Assembly (NCBI GenBank): GCA_902803155.1
Contig: CADCOU010000174.1
Span: 1 to 15,124, forward strand
Direction of reading: 5' to 3'
Origin: an uncultured Lachnospiraceae bacterium
GTDB taxonomy: Bacteria > Bacillota > Clostridia > Lachnospirales > Lachnospiraceae
Length of the DNA: 15,124 nt
Shown: in pieces, positions 1-7,738 of the stretch
How positions within the stretch are numbered: the stretch's first letter is position 1
Layout of the letters: each line of letters begins with the position of its first letter
The notes under the pieces: generated by a model
Database searches by the model: none
What the model was told of the DNA's origin: nothing
Seen by the model: only the letters and a program-made list of their open reading frames with translations
Translations under genes and position numbers: made by a program

Positions 1-1
1 A

Positions 2-655
2 GGAGCGGGAGCTCCGGGCAGGGCGGCCGGCATGATGTCTGCACGGGGAGGCAGAAAACTGCCCCTCTTCCTGTATGCGCACTCCATGGGAGGCTGCGTA
101 TCCGCCCTGTTCCTGGAAAGGCATCCGGAATATTTCCAGGCAGCGGTCCTCAGTTCCCCTATGCTGAAGATGACGTTCGGATCGATTCCGATGTGGCAGG
201 TAAAGGGGCTCATGACAGCCTCCAGGCTGCTCAGATGGAATGAGCAGACGATGCCCGGACAGAATGATTTTGACCCGGACAAGCCTGACTTTGAGGGCAG
301 CGCATCCCTTTCCAGGGCAAGATATGATTATCAGTGGAAACTCCGGATCGATCCTGCGAGCGGGGGACTGAACACGATGAACGGAGGAACGTACCGCTGG
401 GGAAGGGCTGCGTGGAAAGCAACGCAGGAGCTTCTCAAAGACGAGGAGAAGGTAAAGATCCCGGTCCTGGTCTGCCAGGCGGGAAACGACGTGTTCGTCG
501 ACAATGAGGGGCAGGATCATTTTGTGAAGACAGCCCCGAATGCAAGGCTGCTCCGTTTCCCGGATGCAAAGCATGAGATCTATGCGTCCGGCGGAGAGAT
601 CCAGAAGAAGTATTTTGAAGAAGTACTGGGTTTCTACGATTCCAGGTTCGGATGA
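2..655 (+). CDS. alpha/beta hydrolase, lysophospholipase/monoacylglycerol lipase type (5' end outside window)
   Basis: The frame is open to the left edge, so this is the C-terminal 217 residues of a longer protein; the ATGs at 32 and 35 lie mid-domain and are unlikely starts. It probably hydrolyses acyl esters of lysophospholipids or monoacylglycerols (family inference). The nucleophile elbow reads AHSMGG, with the serine codon at 83-85. A cap-like segment with many aromatic and charged residues follows. Near the C-terminus, GNDVFVDN supplies the likely catalytic Asp and DAKHEIYA the likely catalytic His, so the triad is complete in the visible part. The protein ends a usual distance after the His. 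The next gene begins 54 bases later on the same strand and codes for a phospholipid enzyme, so a membrane-lipid operon is plausible. The substrate cannot be told from sequence. Confidence 0.85.
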   Translation, partial: GAGAPGRAAGMMSARGGRKLPLFLYAHSMGGCVSALFLERHPEYFQAAVLSSPMLKMTFGSIPMWQVKGLMTASRLLRWNEQTMPGQNDFDPDKPDFEGSASLSRARYDYQWKLRIDPASGGLNTMNGGTYRWGRAAWKATQELLKDEEKVKIPVLVCQAGNDVFVDNEGQDHFVKTAPNARLLRFPDAKHEIYASGGEIQKKYFEEVLGFYDSRFG

Positions 656-709
656 GTGGGCGTTCACGGGCAGGAAGCTGCAGGTTAGGGACATACAGGG
701 ATCGGAATT

Positions 710-2425
710 ATGAAAGATAAAGATAAGAAGGAAAAAATAGAGAAAGTATACAATCGGCAGAAAAATGTCGGTCCCGTGTTAAATGAAAACGGCATGAGCC
801 TGGCAAGCCGCTGGAAGAGCGGCATCTTTTCACTGATATTCAGCAGGTTTACTCTGATCTTTGTGATGCTTGCCCTGCAGGCGGTGCTGATGGTGATGAT
901 GTGGGGCATGTTCGGAGCACTGCTGACGAAGATTTCCTCCTGGGCAATCACTGTGTTTGTGCTCATTGTTCTGATCTACCTGATCAACACGGACATGGAT
1001 GCCACCGGCAAGATCACATGGATGCTGATTATCTCCGTGATTCCGCTCTTTGGTGTACTGTTCTATATATGGACCAGGGCGGAGTTCGGCCACCGCAGGA
1101 TCGCAAGGAGGATCGAGGAGTCCACGGAGCTTTCCAGAGGAAAACTGGAACAGGATCAGGCGGTTCTCGCAAGGCTGAAACGGACGGAGCGGGACAGTGC
1201 TTCCGTTGCCAATTACACGCTCCGTGCAGGCAACTTCCCGGTCTATGAAAATACAAAGGTCACTTATTTCCCGCTCGGAGAATACAAGTTCGAGGAGATG
1301 CTGCGCAGGCTGGAAGGCGCTAAGAAGTTCATTTTCCTGGAATACTTCATCATCCAGGAAGGATACATGTGGGGCAAGATCCTGGAGATCCTGAGCCGGA
1401 AGGTGCAGGAAGGCGTGGAAGTCAGGGTAGTCTTTGACGGCACCAATCTGCTGAGCAAAGTACCGGCTGACTATCACGAACGGCTGCGCGGACTCGGGAT
1501 CCAGTGCCGCGTATGGGCGCCTCTCAGGCCGATTATCACATCCTCCTACAATTACCGTGATCACAGGAAGATCCTCGTGATCGACGGGGAGGTCGCATTC
1601 AACGGCGGCGTCAATCTCGCAGATGAATACATCGGACGTACGAAGCCGTTCGGCGAGTGGAAGGATACGGCGGTCATGATAGAGGGCGAGGCGGTCTGCA
1701 GCTTCACGCTGATGTTCCTGTCCGTGTGGTATGCCGCATCCGACGTCCCGGACAAGCTTCTGCAGAAAGACAGTATGAATCCGGAAGACCGTCTGGCGCT
1801 CCAGGAGGCGGTAACAGATGAAGATCATCCGTTCCGGAAGTATTTCCCGCAGCAGGTCCCGGTACCGAGAGGCGCGGGGGGATTCGTCCTGCCGTACGGC
1901 GATTCGCCGCTGGATGAGTACAAAGTCGGAGAAATGATCTATATGGACATCCTGAATACGGCGGAAGACTATGTCTACATCATGACGCCGTATCTGATCC
2001 TGGACGGGGAGCTGGAGGCCGCGCTGAAGTTTGCGGCGGAGCGCGGAGTCGACGTCCGCCTGATCCTCCCCGGGATCCCGGACAAGAAGACGGTCTATGC
2101 GCTTGCCAAGGCGACATGTCCGTCGCTTCTGAAGAGCGGCGTGAAGATCTTCACCTATACGCCGGGCTTCGTTCATGCAAAGGTCTTCGTCAGCGACAAC
2201 CGCAAGGCGGTAGTCGGTACCATCAACCTGGACTACAGATCCCTCTACCATCACTTTGAATGTGCCACCTATATGGTGGATACCGGATGTATCGATGAGA
2301 TACGGGATGACTTCCTGAAGACGCAGGAAGAATGCAGTGAAGTTACGCTGCAGACCATAAAGGAAGAAAAACTGATCACCAAACTTGTCGGCGCAGGCCT
2401 GAAGATGTTTGCCCCGATGCTGTGA
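710..2425 (+). CDS. cls: cardiolipin synthase (two phospholipase D domains)
   Basis: 571 residues. Bacterial Cls enzymes join two phosphatidylglycerol molecules, or a close variant of this reaction, to make cardiolipin at the cytoplasmic membrane. The first 40 residues are charged, which is a longer N-terminus than most homologues have. Hydrophobic segments follow at about 43-68, 72-92 and 103-121; the last matches the PLDc_N region. Two HKD motifs are intact: H285-x-K287-x4-D292 followed by GGVNLADEY, and H489-x-K491-x4-D496 followed by GTINLDYRS. Their spacing of about 200 residues is normal for Cls. The start at 710 is the first ATG and has only a modest AGGG-type ribosome site upstream. 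No strong promoter is seen in the 54-base gap, so it may be co-transcribed with the hydrolase. A hairpin terminator follows at 2491. Confidence 0.95.
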   Translation: MKDKDKKEKIEKVYNRQKNVGPVLNENGMSLASRWKSGIFSLIFSRFTLIFVMLALQAVLMVMMWGMFGALLTKISSWAITVFVLIVLIYLINTDMDATGKITWMLIISVIPLFGVLFYIWTRAEFGHRRIARRIEESTELSRGKLEQDQAVLARLKRTERDSASVANYTLRAGNFPVYENTKVTYFPLGEYKFEEMLRRLEGAKKFIFLEYFIIQEGYMWGKILEILSRKVQEGVEVRVVFDGTNLLSKVPADYHERLRGLGIQCRVWAPLRPIITSSYNYRDHRKILVIDGEVAFNGGVNLADEYIGRTKPFGEWKDTAVMIEGEAVCSFTLMFLSVWYAASDVPDKLLQKDSMNPEDRLALQEAVTDEDHPFRKYFPQQVPVPRGAGGFVLPYGDSPLDEYKVGEMIYMDILNTAEDYVYIMTPYLILDGELEAALKFAAERGVDVRLILPGIPDKKTVYALAKATCPSLLKSGVKIFTYTPGFVHAKVFVSDNRKAVVGTINLDYRSLYHHFECATYMVDTGCIDEIRDDFLKTQEECSEVTLQTIKEEKLITKLVGAGLKMFAPML

Positions 2426-2490
2426 TCCTCTCTCTGTAATCCTCTCTTTTATTAAGGTAGTCCGTTCTATAAACCATGACCGGAATGCAG

Positions 2491-2537
2491 AAAAACAGAT
2501 CCTGCCGTATTCTTAATGTACGGCAGGATCTGTTTTT
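2491..2537. terminator. bidirectional intrinsic terminator between cls and the C39-like peptidase gene
   Basis: There is a perfect 19-bp inverted repeat: arms 2491-2509 and 2519-2537 around a 9-base loop. The arms begin with AAAAACAG and end with CTGTTTTT, so a T-tract follows the hairpin on either strand. It lies between the stops of two convergent genes (2425 and 2577), as expected for a shared terminator. Confidence 0.93.
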
Positions 2538-2576
2538 ATTTGCTGTATATGAAACGCTCTGGCAGCCGGTCTGTGC

Positions 2577-3482
2577 TCAGCCGTTATAGACGTAGCTCCA
2601 TGCAGCCTGGATCTCCGTGCTGAGCTCCTCCCACGGCCAGGTCCTTGAGCAGTTCTCCAGATTGTTCGGATCATTGAGAATGAAGTTTCCGTCTGCATCC
2701 ATGCCGGCAAGGATCATGAAGTGTCCGACAGCCGAGAACTTGCCGACACCAACGTTGATGAGGACCGGATGTCCTGCGTTCAATTCAGCAGCGATCGTGT
2801 AGGCGTCGGCGCTGATGCGCTGGCATGTGATCGCGTGATTTGGGAATGCGTGCGTCACCAGGTCCCATGAGGTGCCCTGTCCGTTGACCCAGTAGCCGGC
2901 ATTCGCGGCGTACTCGGACATCCCGCGAGGAGTAATGGACTCATCTTTCGTCAGTCCGAATCCGATCATGGCCATGCAGGTCGGAGCGCAGGCAGTCAGC
3001 CCTGCGGGACCGCCGCCGTACCAGTCGAATCCCCATCTCCAGTCCCACTGCATCAGGAGCGGCACCAGCGCGGTCACATCGTCGCCCAGGAGCGGGAGCC
3101 TCGCTTCGCGCTCTTCGTCCGTATACTCGAATGATTCCGGGGATTCTCCGCCGTGCGCGCGCTCATACAGGAAATGGATCACGTTCGGATTGCCCTCCGC
3201 ATGTACGATGACATAAGGCATATAGCTTCCGGCCAGGTTAACCTTCACCCACTCATACTCATCCGCGACCAGTTCATTGGTGAGGTGGCTGTGAGATCCC
3301 AGAACCGTAAGCATCTCGTCTTTCGGAAGGATCTCATTCCATTCCTCAGAACCGGAGGCATCGTCCGCGGACTCAGCGCCGGCCAGCGCCATGTCGGAGG
3401 CGGAGACCGGATATGCACAATTCATCAGGACAGCGCAGGAAAGAATTCCTGCAGTCAGTATCTTCAAAAAACGTCTTTTCAT
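2577..3482 (-). CDS. secreted C39-like cysteine peptidase domain protein
   Basis: 301 residues. The N-terminus is a Sec signal: basic KRR, a hydrophobic core at about 7-22, and a likely cleavage after VSA near residue 29. No clear lipobox is seen. About 100 residues of unassigned sequence lead to a Peptidase_C39_2-type domain. Its signature begins with QWDWRWG (145-151) and an aromatic GGG turn, then ACAPT with the candidate nucleophile Cys165. GHFMILAG places the candidate His at 254, and NDPN places the polar third residue at 270-271. The family normally reads GCGPT, so the second Gly is replaced here by Ala. Such proteins are exported peptidases or peptidase-fold proteins acting at the envelope. 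No ABC transporter or bacteriocin gene is adjacent, which argues against leader-peptide processing. A GAGGTG ribosome site precedes the ATG. It is transcribed alone. The target is unknown. Confidence 0.85.
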   Translation of the reverse strand: MKRRFLKILTAGILSCAVLMNCAYPVSASDMALAGAESADDASGSEEWNEILPKDEMLTVLGSHSHLTNELVADEYEWVKVNLAGSYMPYVIVHAEGNPNVIHFLYERAHGGESPESFEYTDEEREARLPLLGDDVTALVPLLMQWDWRWGFDWYGGGPAGLTACAPTCMAMIGFGLTKDESITPRGMSEYAANAGYWVNGQGTSWDLVTHAFPNHAITCQRISADAYTIAAELNAGHPVLINVGVGKFSAVGHFMILAGMDADGNFILNDPNNLENCSRTWPWEELSTEIQAAWSYVYNG

Positions 3483-3514
3483 AAATCACCTCAGCTGTCG
3501 GCGTACCGGAACTG

Positions 3515-3520
3515 ATTATA
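3515..3520 (-). promoter_or_regulatory. extended -10 promoter for the C39-like peptidase gene
   Basis: On the minus strand the sequence reads TGCTATAAT: a perfect TATAAT with an upstream TGN, 32 bases before the start codon. No good -35 box exists at 17 bp, which is acceptable for an extended -10 promoter. The palindrome at 3531-3547 covers the -35 position, so a bound protein there could control it. Confidence 0.6.
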
Positions 3521-3524
3521 GCAT

Positions 3525-3547
3525 GACTGTGACTGTGCATGACAGTC
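3525..3547. promoter_or_regulatory. candidate operator: GACTGT repeat and palindrome
   Basis: GACTGT occurs twice in tandem (3525-3530 and 3531-3536). The second copy pairs with ACAGTC (3542-3547) across a 5-base spacer, giving a perfect 6+5+6 inverted repeat. It covers the -35 zone of the minus-strand promoter and lies about 17 bases upstream of the plus-strand -35 box, in the middle of a divergent intergenic region. This position suits a transcription factor site. The regulator is not identifiable from the window. Confidence 0.4.
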
Positions 3548-3563
3548 CCTTTTCCGTTTTTCC

Positions 3564-3592
3564 TTTACATTTCCATGCGCCGTGCTTAGAAT
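3564..3592 (+). promoter_or_regulatory. sigma-A-type promoter for the aminotransferase operon
   Basis: TTTACA (3564-3569) and TAGAAT (3587-3592) are separated by exactly 17 bp. The expected start of transcription near 3599 leaves an A-rich leader of about 90 bases before the ATG at 3688. No second promoter was seen inside the three genes that follow. Confidence 0.65.
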
Positions 3593-3687
3593 GAATCTGA
3601 ATAAGAAAAGCAGGACGATCTGAAGCAGAATATTCAGATATTCACGAAAGAGAAGGATCTGAACAGAGGAAGGAGAGGTGGAGATCT

Positions 3688-4977
3688 ATGAAGCCGTATG
3701 CAGAGCTTACGAAGCAGGAATTGTCAGAACTCAGGACCGCGCTGAGAGCGGAGTACGCGAAAGCGCTGGATATGAAGCTGAATCTGAACATGGCAAGAGG
3801 AAAGCCCGGCGCGGATCAGCTTGACCTGACCATGGGCATGATGGATGTGCTGAACTCAGCCTCTGACCTCAGCAGTGAGGATGGCACGGACTGCCGCAAC
3901 TACGGTGTCCTTGCAGGTATCCCGGAAGCGGTTAAGTTGATGGCGGACATGATGCAGGTTCCGGAGAACCGCGTGATCGTATACGGCAACAGTTCCCTGA
4001 ATGTCATGTACGATCAGGTTGCGAGAGCTTACTGTCACGGAATTATGGGCAATACGCCCTGGTGCAGGCTGGACAAGGTAAAGTTCCTCTGCGTCGTTCC
4101 GGGATATGACAGACATTTCCGCGTCACCGAGACCTTCGGGATCGAGAATATCCCCGTCCCGATGCTTCCGACCGGTCCGGACATGGATCTGGTTGAGAAA
4201 CTGGTGTCGGAAGACGAGAGCATTAAAGGAATCTGGTGCGTAGCCAAGTATTCGAACCCGTCCGGAAATTCCTACTCGGATGAGACCGTGCGCCGTCTTG
4301 CGAACCTGAAGCCTGCGGCAAAGGACTTCCGTATCTTCTGGGATGCCGCGTACACGATCCACCATCTGTATGACGACGACCAGGACTGCGTTCTTGAGAT
4401 CCTGGGAGAGTGTGAGAAGGCAGGCAATCCGGACCTGGTCTATGAGTTCGCTTCGACGTCAAAAATATCCTTCCCGGGAAGCGGTATCGCAGCATTGGCT
4501 TCCTCGCCGGATAACATTGCAGATATCAAGAAGTATCTCGGTGCACAGACGATCGGATATGACAAGATCAACCAGCTGAGGCATGTGCGCTTCTTCAGGG
4601 ACATCAATGGTTTGAAGGAACATATGAGGAAGCATGCGGACATTCTGCGGCCGAAGTTCGAGGCGGTTCTGGATATCCTGGAGGAAGAACTGGACGGACT
4701 TGGCATCGCGAGCTGGAACAGGCCGAAAGGCGGTTATTTCATCTCCTTTGACACCATGGATGGCTGCGCTAAGGAGGTCGTCCGGAAATGTTCGGAGGCA
4801 GGCGTTTCCATGACTCCGGCTGGCGCTACATGGCCGGGCGGATACGATCCGCACGATTCCAACATCCGTATCGCACCGTCCTTCCCTCCGGTGGATGACC
4901 TGAAGACGGCTGCAAGGCTGCTGGCTCTGTGCACGAAACTCACGGCAGTCGAGAAACTGCTGGAGAAGGCTGAATAA
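3688..4977 (+). CDS. PLP-dependent aminotransferase, aspartate aminotransferase subgroup Ic (Aminotran_MocR type)
   Basis: 429 residues, full length for this group. Enzymes of the group transfer the amino group between aspartate and 2-oxoglutarate in the cytoplasm using pyridoxal phosphate; the exact substrate here is inferred. The N-terminus carries the group's NMARGKPG stretch (34-41) and NYGVLAGIPE (71-80). GNSSLNVMYD (100-109) is the cofactor phosphate-binding loop. Further on are SNPSGN (189-194), DAAY (219-222), and STSKISFPG with the Schiff-base lysine at K259. Near the C-terminus, NIRIAPSFPP supplies the carboxylate-binding Arg. Start: the first ATG after a strong AGGAGAGG ribosome site. 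It is the first gene of an apparent three-gene operon, and the next start codon is only 2 bases beyond its stop. Neither neighbour points to a dedicated pathway, so general amino acid metabolism is likeliest. Confidence 0.9.
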   Translation: MKPYAELTKQELSELRTALRAEYAKALDMKLNLNMARGKPGADQLDLTMGMMDVLNSASDLSSEDGTDCRNYGVLAGIPEAVKLMADMMQVPENRVIVYGNSSLNVMYDQVARAYCHGIMGNTPWCRLDKVKFLCVVPGYDRHFRVTETFGIENIPVPMLPTGPDMDLVEKLVSEDESIKGIWCVAKYSNPSGNSYSDETVRRLANLKPAAKDFRIFWDAAYTIHHLYDDDQDCVLEILGECEKAGNPDLVYEFASTSKISFPGSGIAALASSPDNIADIKKYLGAQTIGYDKINQLRHVRFFRDINGLKEHMRKHADILRPKFEAVLDILEEELDGLGIASWNRPKGGYFISFDTMDGCAKEVVRKCSEAGVSMTPAGATWPGGYDPHDSNIRIAPSFPPVDDLKTAARLLALCTKLTAVEKLLEKAE

Positions 4978-4979
4978 AT

Positions 4980-6248
4980 ATGAAAGAACGTTCCAGATCA
5001 AAAGAGAACAGGCAGGCAGAACATACTTCTCAGAAGGTGCATCTCAGCATCAGCTGGGCTGTATGCTTCCGCGTTGTGGTTGCTGCCTTTGTGCTGTACC
5101 AGGCGATGACCTGGTGGAAGCCGCTGATGGGATTTGTCTGGAAAATCCTCAGTGCCGCGCTCCCGCTGTTCATCGGATTTGCGGCTGCTTACGTGGTCAA
5201 TATCCTCATGGAGGTATACGAGAGGAAGTACTTTGTTCGAAGCACTCAGGGATGGGTCAGGAAAACCAGGCGCCCGGTATGCCTGATCGGTGCGATCGTA
5301 ACCGTACTCGGGGCAGTCGCGCTGCTGCTGTGGATCATTATCCCGCAGCTTGCAAGCGCTATCACTGTTATCACGAAGCAGCTCCCGAAGGCGCTGACCG
5401 CACTGTCTGAGAAAGCGGAGATCATGGAACTGCTCCCGGAATCGATCCAGGATGCAATCCATGAACTGGATTACAATAAGCTGATCGGCGGAGTAATGAA
5501 TTTCCTGATGAACGGAGCCACTCCTTCTCCCGGGGAGGCTTCTGCATTCTCAGCCGGAAGAAACCTGACAGGGATCCTGGGAACCCTGTCCTCTATCCTG
5601 ATGACAGGATTCATGGGATTTATCTTCTCGATCTATATTCTGCTCGGTAAAGAGAGACTGAAAAGTCAGTTTACGAGGCTGTCCGAAGCGTACCTCAGCG
5701 CCGGATGGATCGAGCGGTCAAGACCGGTACTTGCGGTGACAAATGAATGCTTCCACAACTATATCGTCGGTCAGGTGACGGAAGCCATCATCATAGGTGT
5801 GCTGTGCGCGGCAGGCATGTGGGCCCTGCGGCTTCCGTACGCTGCGATGGTCGGATCCGTCGTCGGTTTCACGGCCCTGATTCCGGTATTCGGCTGCTAT
5901 CTCGGAGCCGCAGTCGGCGCACTGATGTGCCTGGCGGTCAGCCCCATGAAGGCACTGATCTTTCTTGTCTTCATATTTGTCCTGCAGCAGGTGGAGGGCA
6001 ATCTGATCTATCCGAGAGTTGTCGGGACATCGCTGGGTCTGCCGGGCATATGGGTGCTTGCGGCCGTAACTGCAGGCGGCGGTATCAGCGGTATCGTCGG
6101 CATGCTTTTTGCGGTTCCGATAGCGGCGACCATCTATAAACTGATCAGTATGGATGTCCATAAACGGGAAACGGAAGGGCGGAAACGGATGACCGCGGCT
6201 GATGTCATGGACAAGTTCCGTGAAGAAAAAAAACCGGAAGAACTGTAA
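4980..6248 (+). CDS. AI-2E family transporter (permease)
   Basis: 422 residues, an integral membrane protein. The charged N-terminus (about 1-22) is followed by hydrophobic segments at roughly 26-48, 54-76 and 98-120. A more polar extracytoplasmic stretch comes next, then a cluster of membrane spans from about 190 to 400. The family hallmark reads QQVEGNLIYPRVVG, followed by a Gly-rich span and FAVPIAATIYK at the end of the last helix. The basic, Glu/Lys-rich tail is cytoplasmic. Family members have been linked to export of autoinducer-2 or other small solutes and to Na+/H+ antiport; the substrate here is unknown. The ATG lies 2 bases after the aminotransferase stop, and its AGAAGG ribosome site lies inside that gene, which indicates translational coupling. 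The methyltransferase gene starts 22 bases after it. Confidence 0.92.
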   Translation: MKERSRSKENRQAEHTSQKVHLSISWAVCFRVVVAAFVLYQAMTWWKPLMGFVWKILSAALPLFIGFAAAYVVNILMEVYERKYFVRSTQGWVRKTRRPVCLIGAIVTVLGAVALLLWIIIPQLASAITVITKQLPKALTALSEKAEIMELLPESIQDAIHELDYNKLIGGVMNFLMNGATPSPGEASAFSAGRNLTGILGTLSSILMTGFMGFIFSIYILLGKERLKSQFTRLSEAYLSAGWIERSRPVLAVTNECFHNYIVGQVTEAIIIGVLCAAGMWALRLPYAAMVGSVVGFTALIPVFGCYLGAAVGALMCLAVSPMKALIFLVFIFVLQQVEGNLIYPRVVGTSLGLPGIWVLAAVTAGGGISGIVGMLFAVPIAATIYKLISMDVHKRETEGRKRMTAADVMDKFREEKKPEEL

Positions 6249-6270
6249 CGTACTACTGCGAGGGAATCAT

Positions 6271-7623
6271 ATGACAGCAGCACAGTGGCTGAAGGAACAG
6301 ACATATCCGGCAGAGGATGCAGATCTGGCATCCTCTGCCGTGGTTTATATCCGAAAAGGCGCAGGCAGGAGTCTGAAGGCCGGAGGGCAGTGGATCTATG
6401 ACAATGAGATTGACCGTATAGAATCAGAAGTTCAGGACGGGGACATACTCCGCGTGCTGGACTTTGACGGGTATCCCCTGGGATACGGGTTCATCAACCG
6501 GAACTCAAAGATTCGGATCCGTATGCTCACGCGGTATCAGTCAGAACCGGTAACCCCGGCACTGTTCCGTATGAGAGTGAGGGATGCCTGGGCATATCGG
6601 AAAGCAGTTATGGGAAACGATACCGACAGCTGCAGGGTGATCTTCGGCGAGGCGGACTTCCTTCCCGGGATCACGATCGATAAGTTCGGAAACGTTCTGG
6701 TGATCGAGTCCCTGGCGCTCGGGACCGACAGGCTGAAGCTGCTGATCCTGCGGGCGCTTTCAGAAGAACTTGAGAAAGACGGCATCACTGTGGGCGGAAT
6801 TTATGAGAGAAGCGACGCCAAAGTCCGGAAACTGGAAGGCATGCAGCCGGAGAAGGGTTTCATCGGACCGGAATTCGATACGGATGTCCCGATTGAAGAA
6901 AACGGGATCCGCTATATCGTCGATGTGAAGGACGGACAGAAAACCGGCTTTTTTCTGGATCAGAAATACAACCGGGCTGCAGTGGCAAAGATCGTACGGA
7001 ATCTGGAATCTCCCCGCGTGCTTGACTGCTTTACACATACCGGATCCTTTGGACTTAACTGTGCTGCAGCCGGAGCCGGATATGTGCTTTCTGTGGACGC
7101 TTCTGAAACTGCGATCCGGCAGGCGGCGGAAAATGCAGAGCTGAACGGATATGTGGAAACAGCTGAAGATAATACAAGGGAAGCACCGTCCTCTGCAAAA
7201 ACCGTGATCCCGATGAAGCGCAGTGATACCGGCACAGCCATTACATACCGGACGGCAGATGTCTTCGAACTTCTGCCGGAGCTGGAAGAAGCAGGAGAGA
7301 AATATGACGTCGTGATCCTGGATCCCCCCGCCTTTACCAAGTCAAGGCAGGCGACCAGGAACGCGGTAAAAGGATACCGCGAGATCAATCTGCGCGGGAT
7401 GCGGCTGGTCAGAAACGGAGGGTATCTGGCAACCTGTTCCTGCTCGCATTTCATGGAGGAAGACCTCTTCCGCAGGACGCTTCATGAAGCGGCCCGCAGT
7501 GCCCGAAAGCGGCTCCGTCAGGTCGAGTTCCGCACACAGGCGCCGGATCATCCGATTCTCTGGGGAGACTCCGAATCCTACTATTTGAAATTCGCCATCT
7601 TCCAGGTGGTGGAGGAAGTGTGA
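6271..7623 (+). CDS. class I rRNA large-subunit methyltransferase, RlmI-like (PUA plus Rossmann domain)
   Basis: 450 residues from the chosen start. RlmI-type enzymes methylate a cytosine C5 of 23S rRNA with S-adenosylmethionine (m5C1962 in E. coli). The PUA-type RNA-binding domain is at about 24-90. VDVKDGQKTGFFLDQ (217-231) is the linker signature. SAM motif I is LDCFTHTGSFG (251-261) with the acidic VDAS at 275-278. The catalytic-loop motif is ILDPPAFTK (349-357), and ATCSCS places candidate catalytic cysteines at 389 and 391. Residues about 296-325 look like an insertion between the LNG and DVF segments and make it longer than the 396-residue E. coli protein. The start at 6271 has an AGGGA site 5 bases upstream and begins where family members begin; an upstream ATG at 6202 would overlap the permease gene and add a non-homologous K/N-rich tail. 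Last gene of the operon; no clear terminator follows. Confidence 0.88.
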   Translation: MTAAQWLKEQTYPAEDADLASSAVVYIRKGAGRSLKAGGQWIYDNEIDRIESEVQDGDILRVLDFDGYPLGYGFINRNSKIRIRMLTRYQSEPVTPALFRMRVRDAWAYRKAVMGNDTDSCRVIFGEADFLPGITIDKFGNVLVIESLALGTDRLKLLILRALSEELEKDGITVGGIYERSDAKVRKLEGMQPEKGFIGPEFDTDVPIEENGIRYIVDVKDGQKTGFFLDQKYNRAAVAKIVRNLESPRVLDCFTHTGSFGLNCAAAGAGYVLSVDASETAIRQAAENAELNGYVETAEDNTREAPSSAKTVIPMKRSDTGTAITYRTADVFELLPELEEAGEKYDVVILDPPAFTKSRQATRNAVKGYREINLRGMRLVRNGGYLATCSCSHFMEEDLFRRTLHEAARSARKRLRQVEFRTQAPDHPILWGDSESYYLKFAIFQVVEEV

Positions 7624-7630
7624 CAGGAAA

Positions 7631-7659
7631 TTGCAGAAACAGACATTTTCGGATATAAT
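7631..7659 (+). promoter_or_regulatory. sigma-A-type promoter for the L,D-transpeptidase gene
   Basis: TTGCAG (7631-7636) and a perfect TATAAT (7654-7659) are separated by 17 bp, starting right after the methyltransferase stop codon. The leader would be about 70 bases. A second TATAAT at 7693-7698 has no matching -35 box but could be an alternative start. Confidence 0.65.
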
Positions 7660-7738
7660 AAAATTTCAGCAGAATACAGATTGTGTCTAAGGTATAATTG
7701 ACCTGGTTAAAATAGTCATATATATGGAGTGAACTGTC

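Noticed and set aside
830..2254. 474-codon open frame antisense to cls
   Set aside because: It mirrors a strongly supported gene in a GC-rich-codon region, has no recognisable domain and no ribosome site, and its product is the low-complexity D/R/H-rich type expected from an antisense frame.
2577..3482. Bacteriocin or quorum-peptide maturation system based on the C39-like domain and the AI-2E-family permease
   Set aside because: The peptidase has a Sec signal instead of a fused ABC transporter, no double-glycine precursor peptide is seen nearby, and the permease belongs to a separate operon with housekeeping-type genes.
6202..6270. Upstream ATG for the methyltransferase
   Set aside because: It would overlap the end of the permease gene by 47 bases, lacks a ribosome site, and adds 23 residues that do not resemble the family N-terminus. 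The ATG at 6271 has AGGGA upstream.
7693..7703. Second TATAAT and overlapping TTGACC before the L,D-transpeptidase gene
   Set aside because: The TATAAT has no -35 partner, and a promoter using TTGACC would place its -10 on top of the ribosome site. The 7631-7659 promoter explains expression better.
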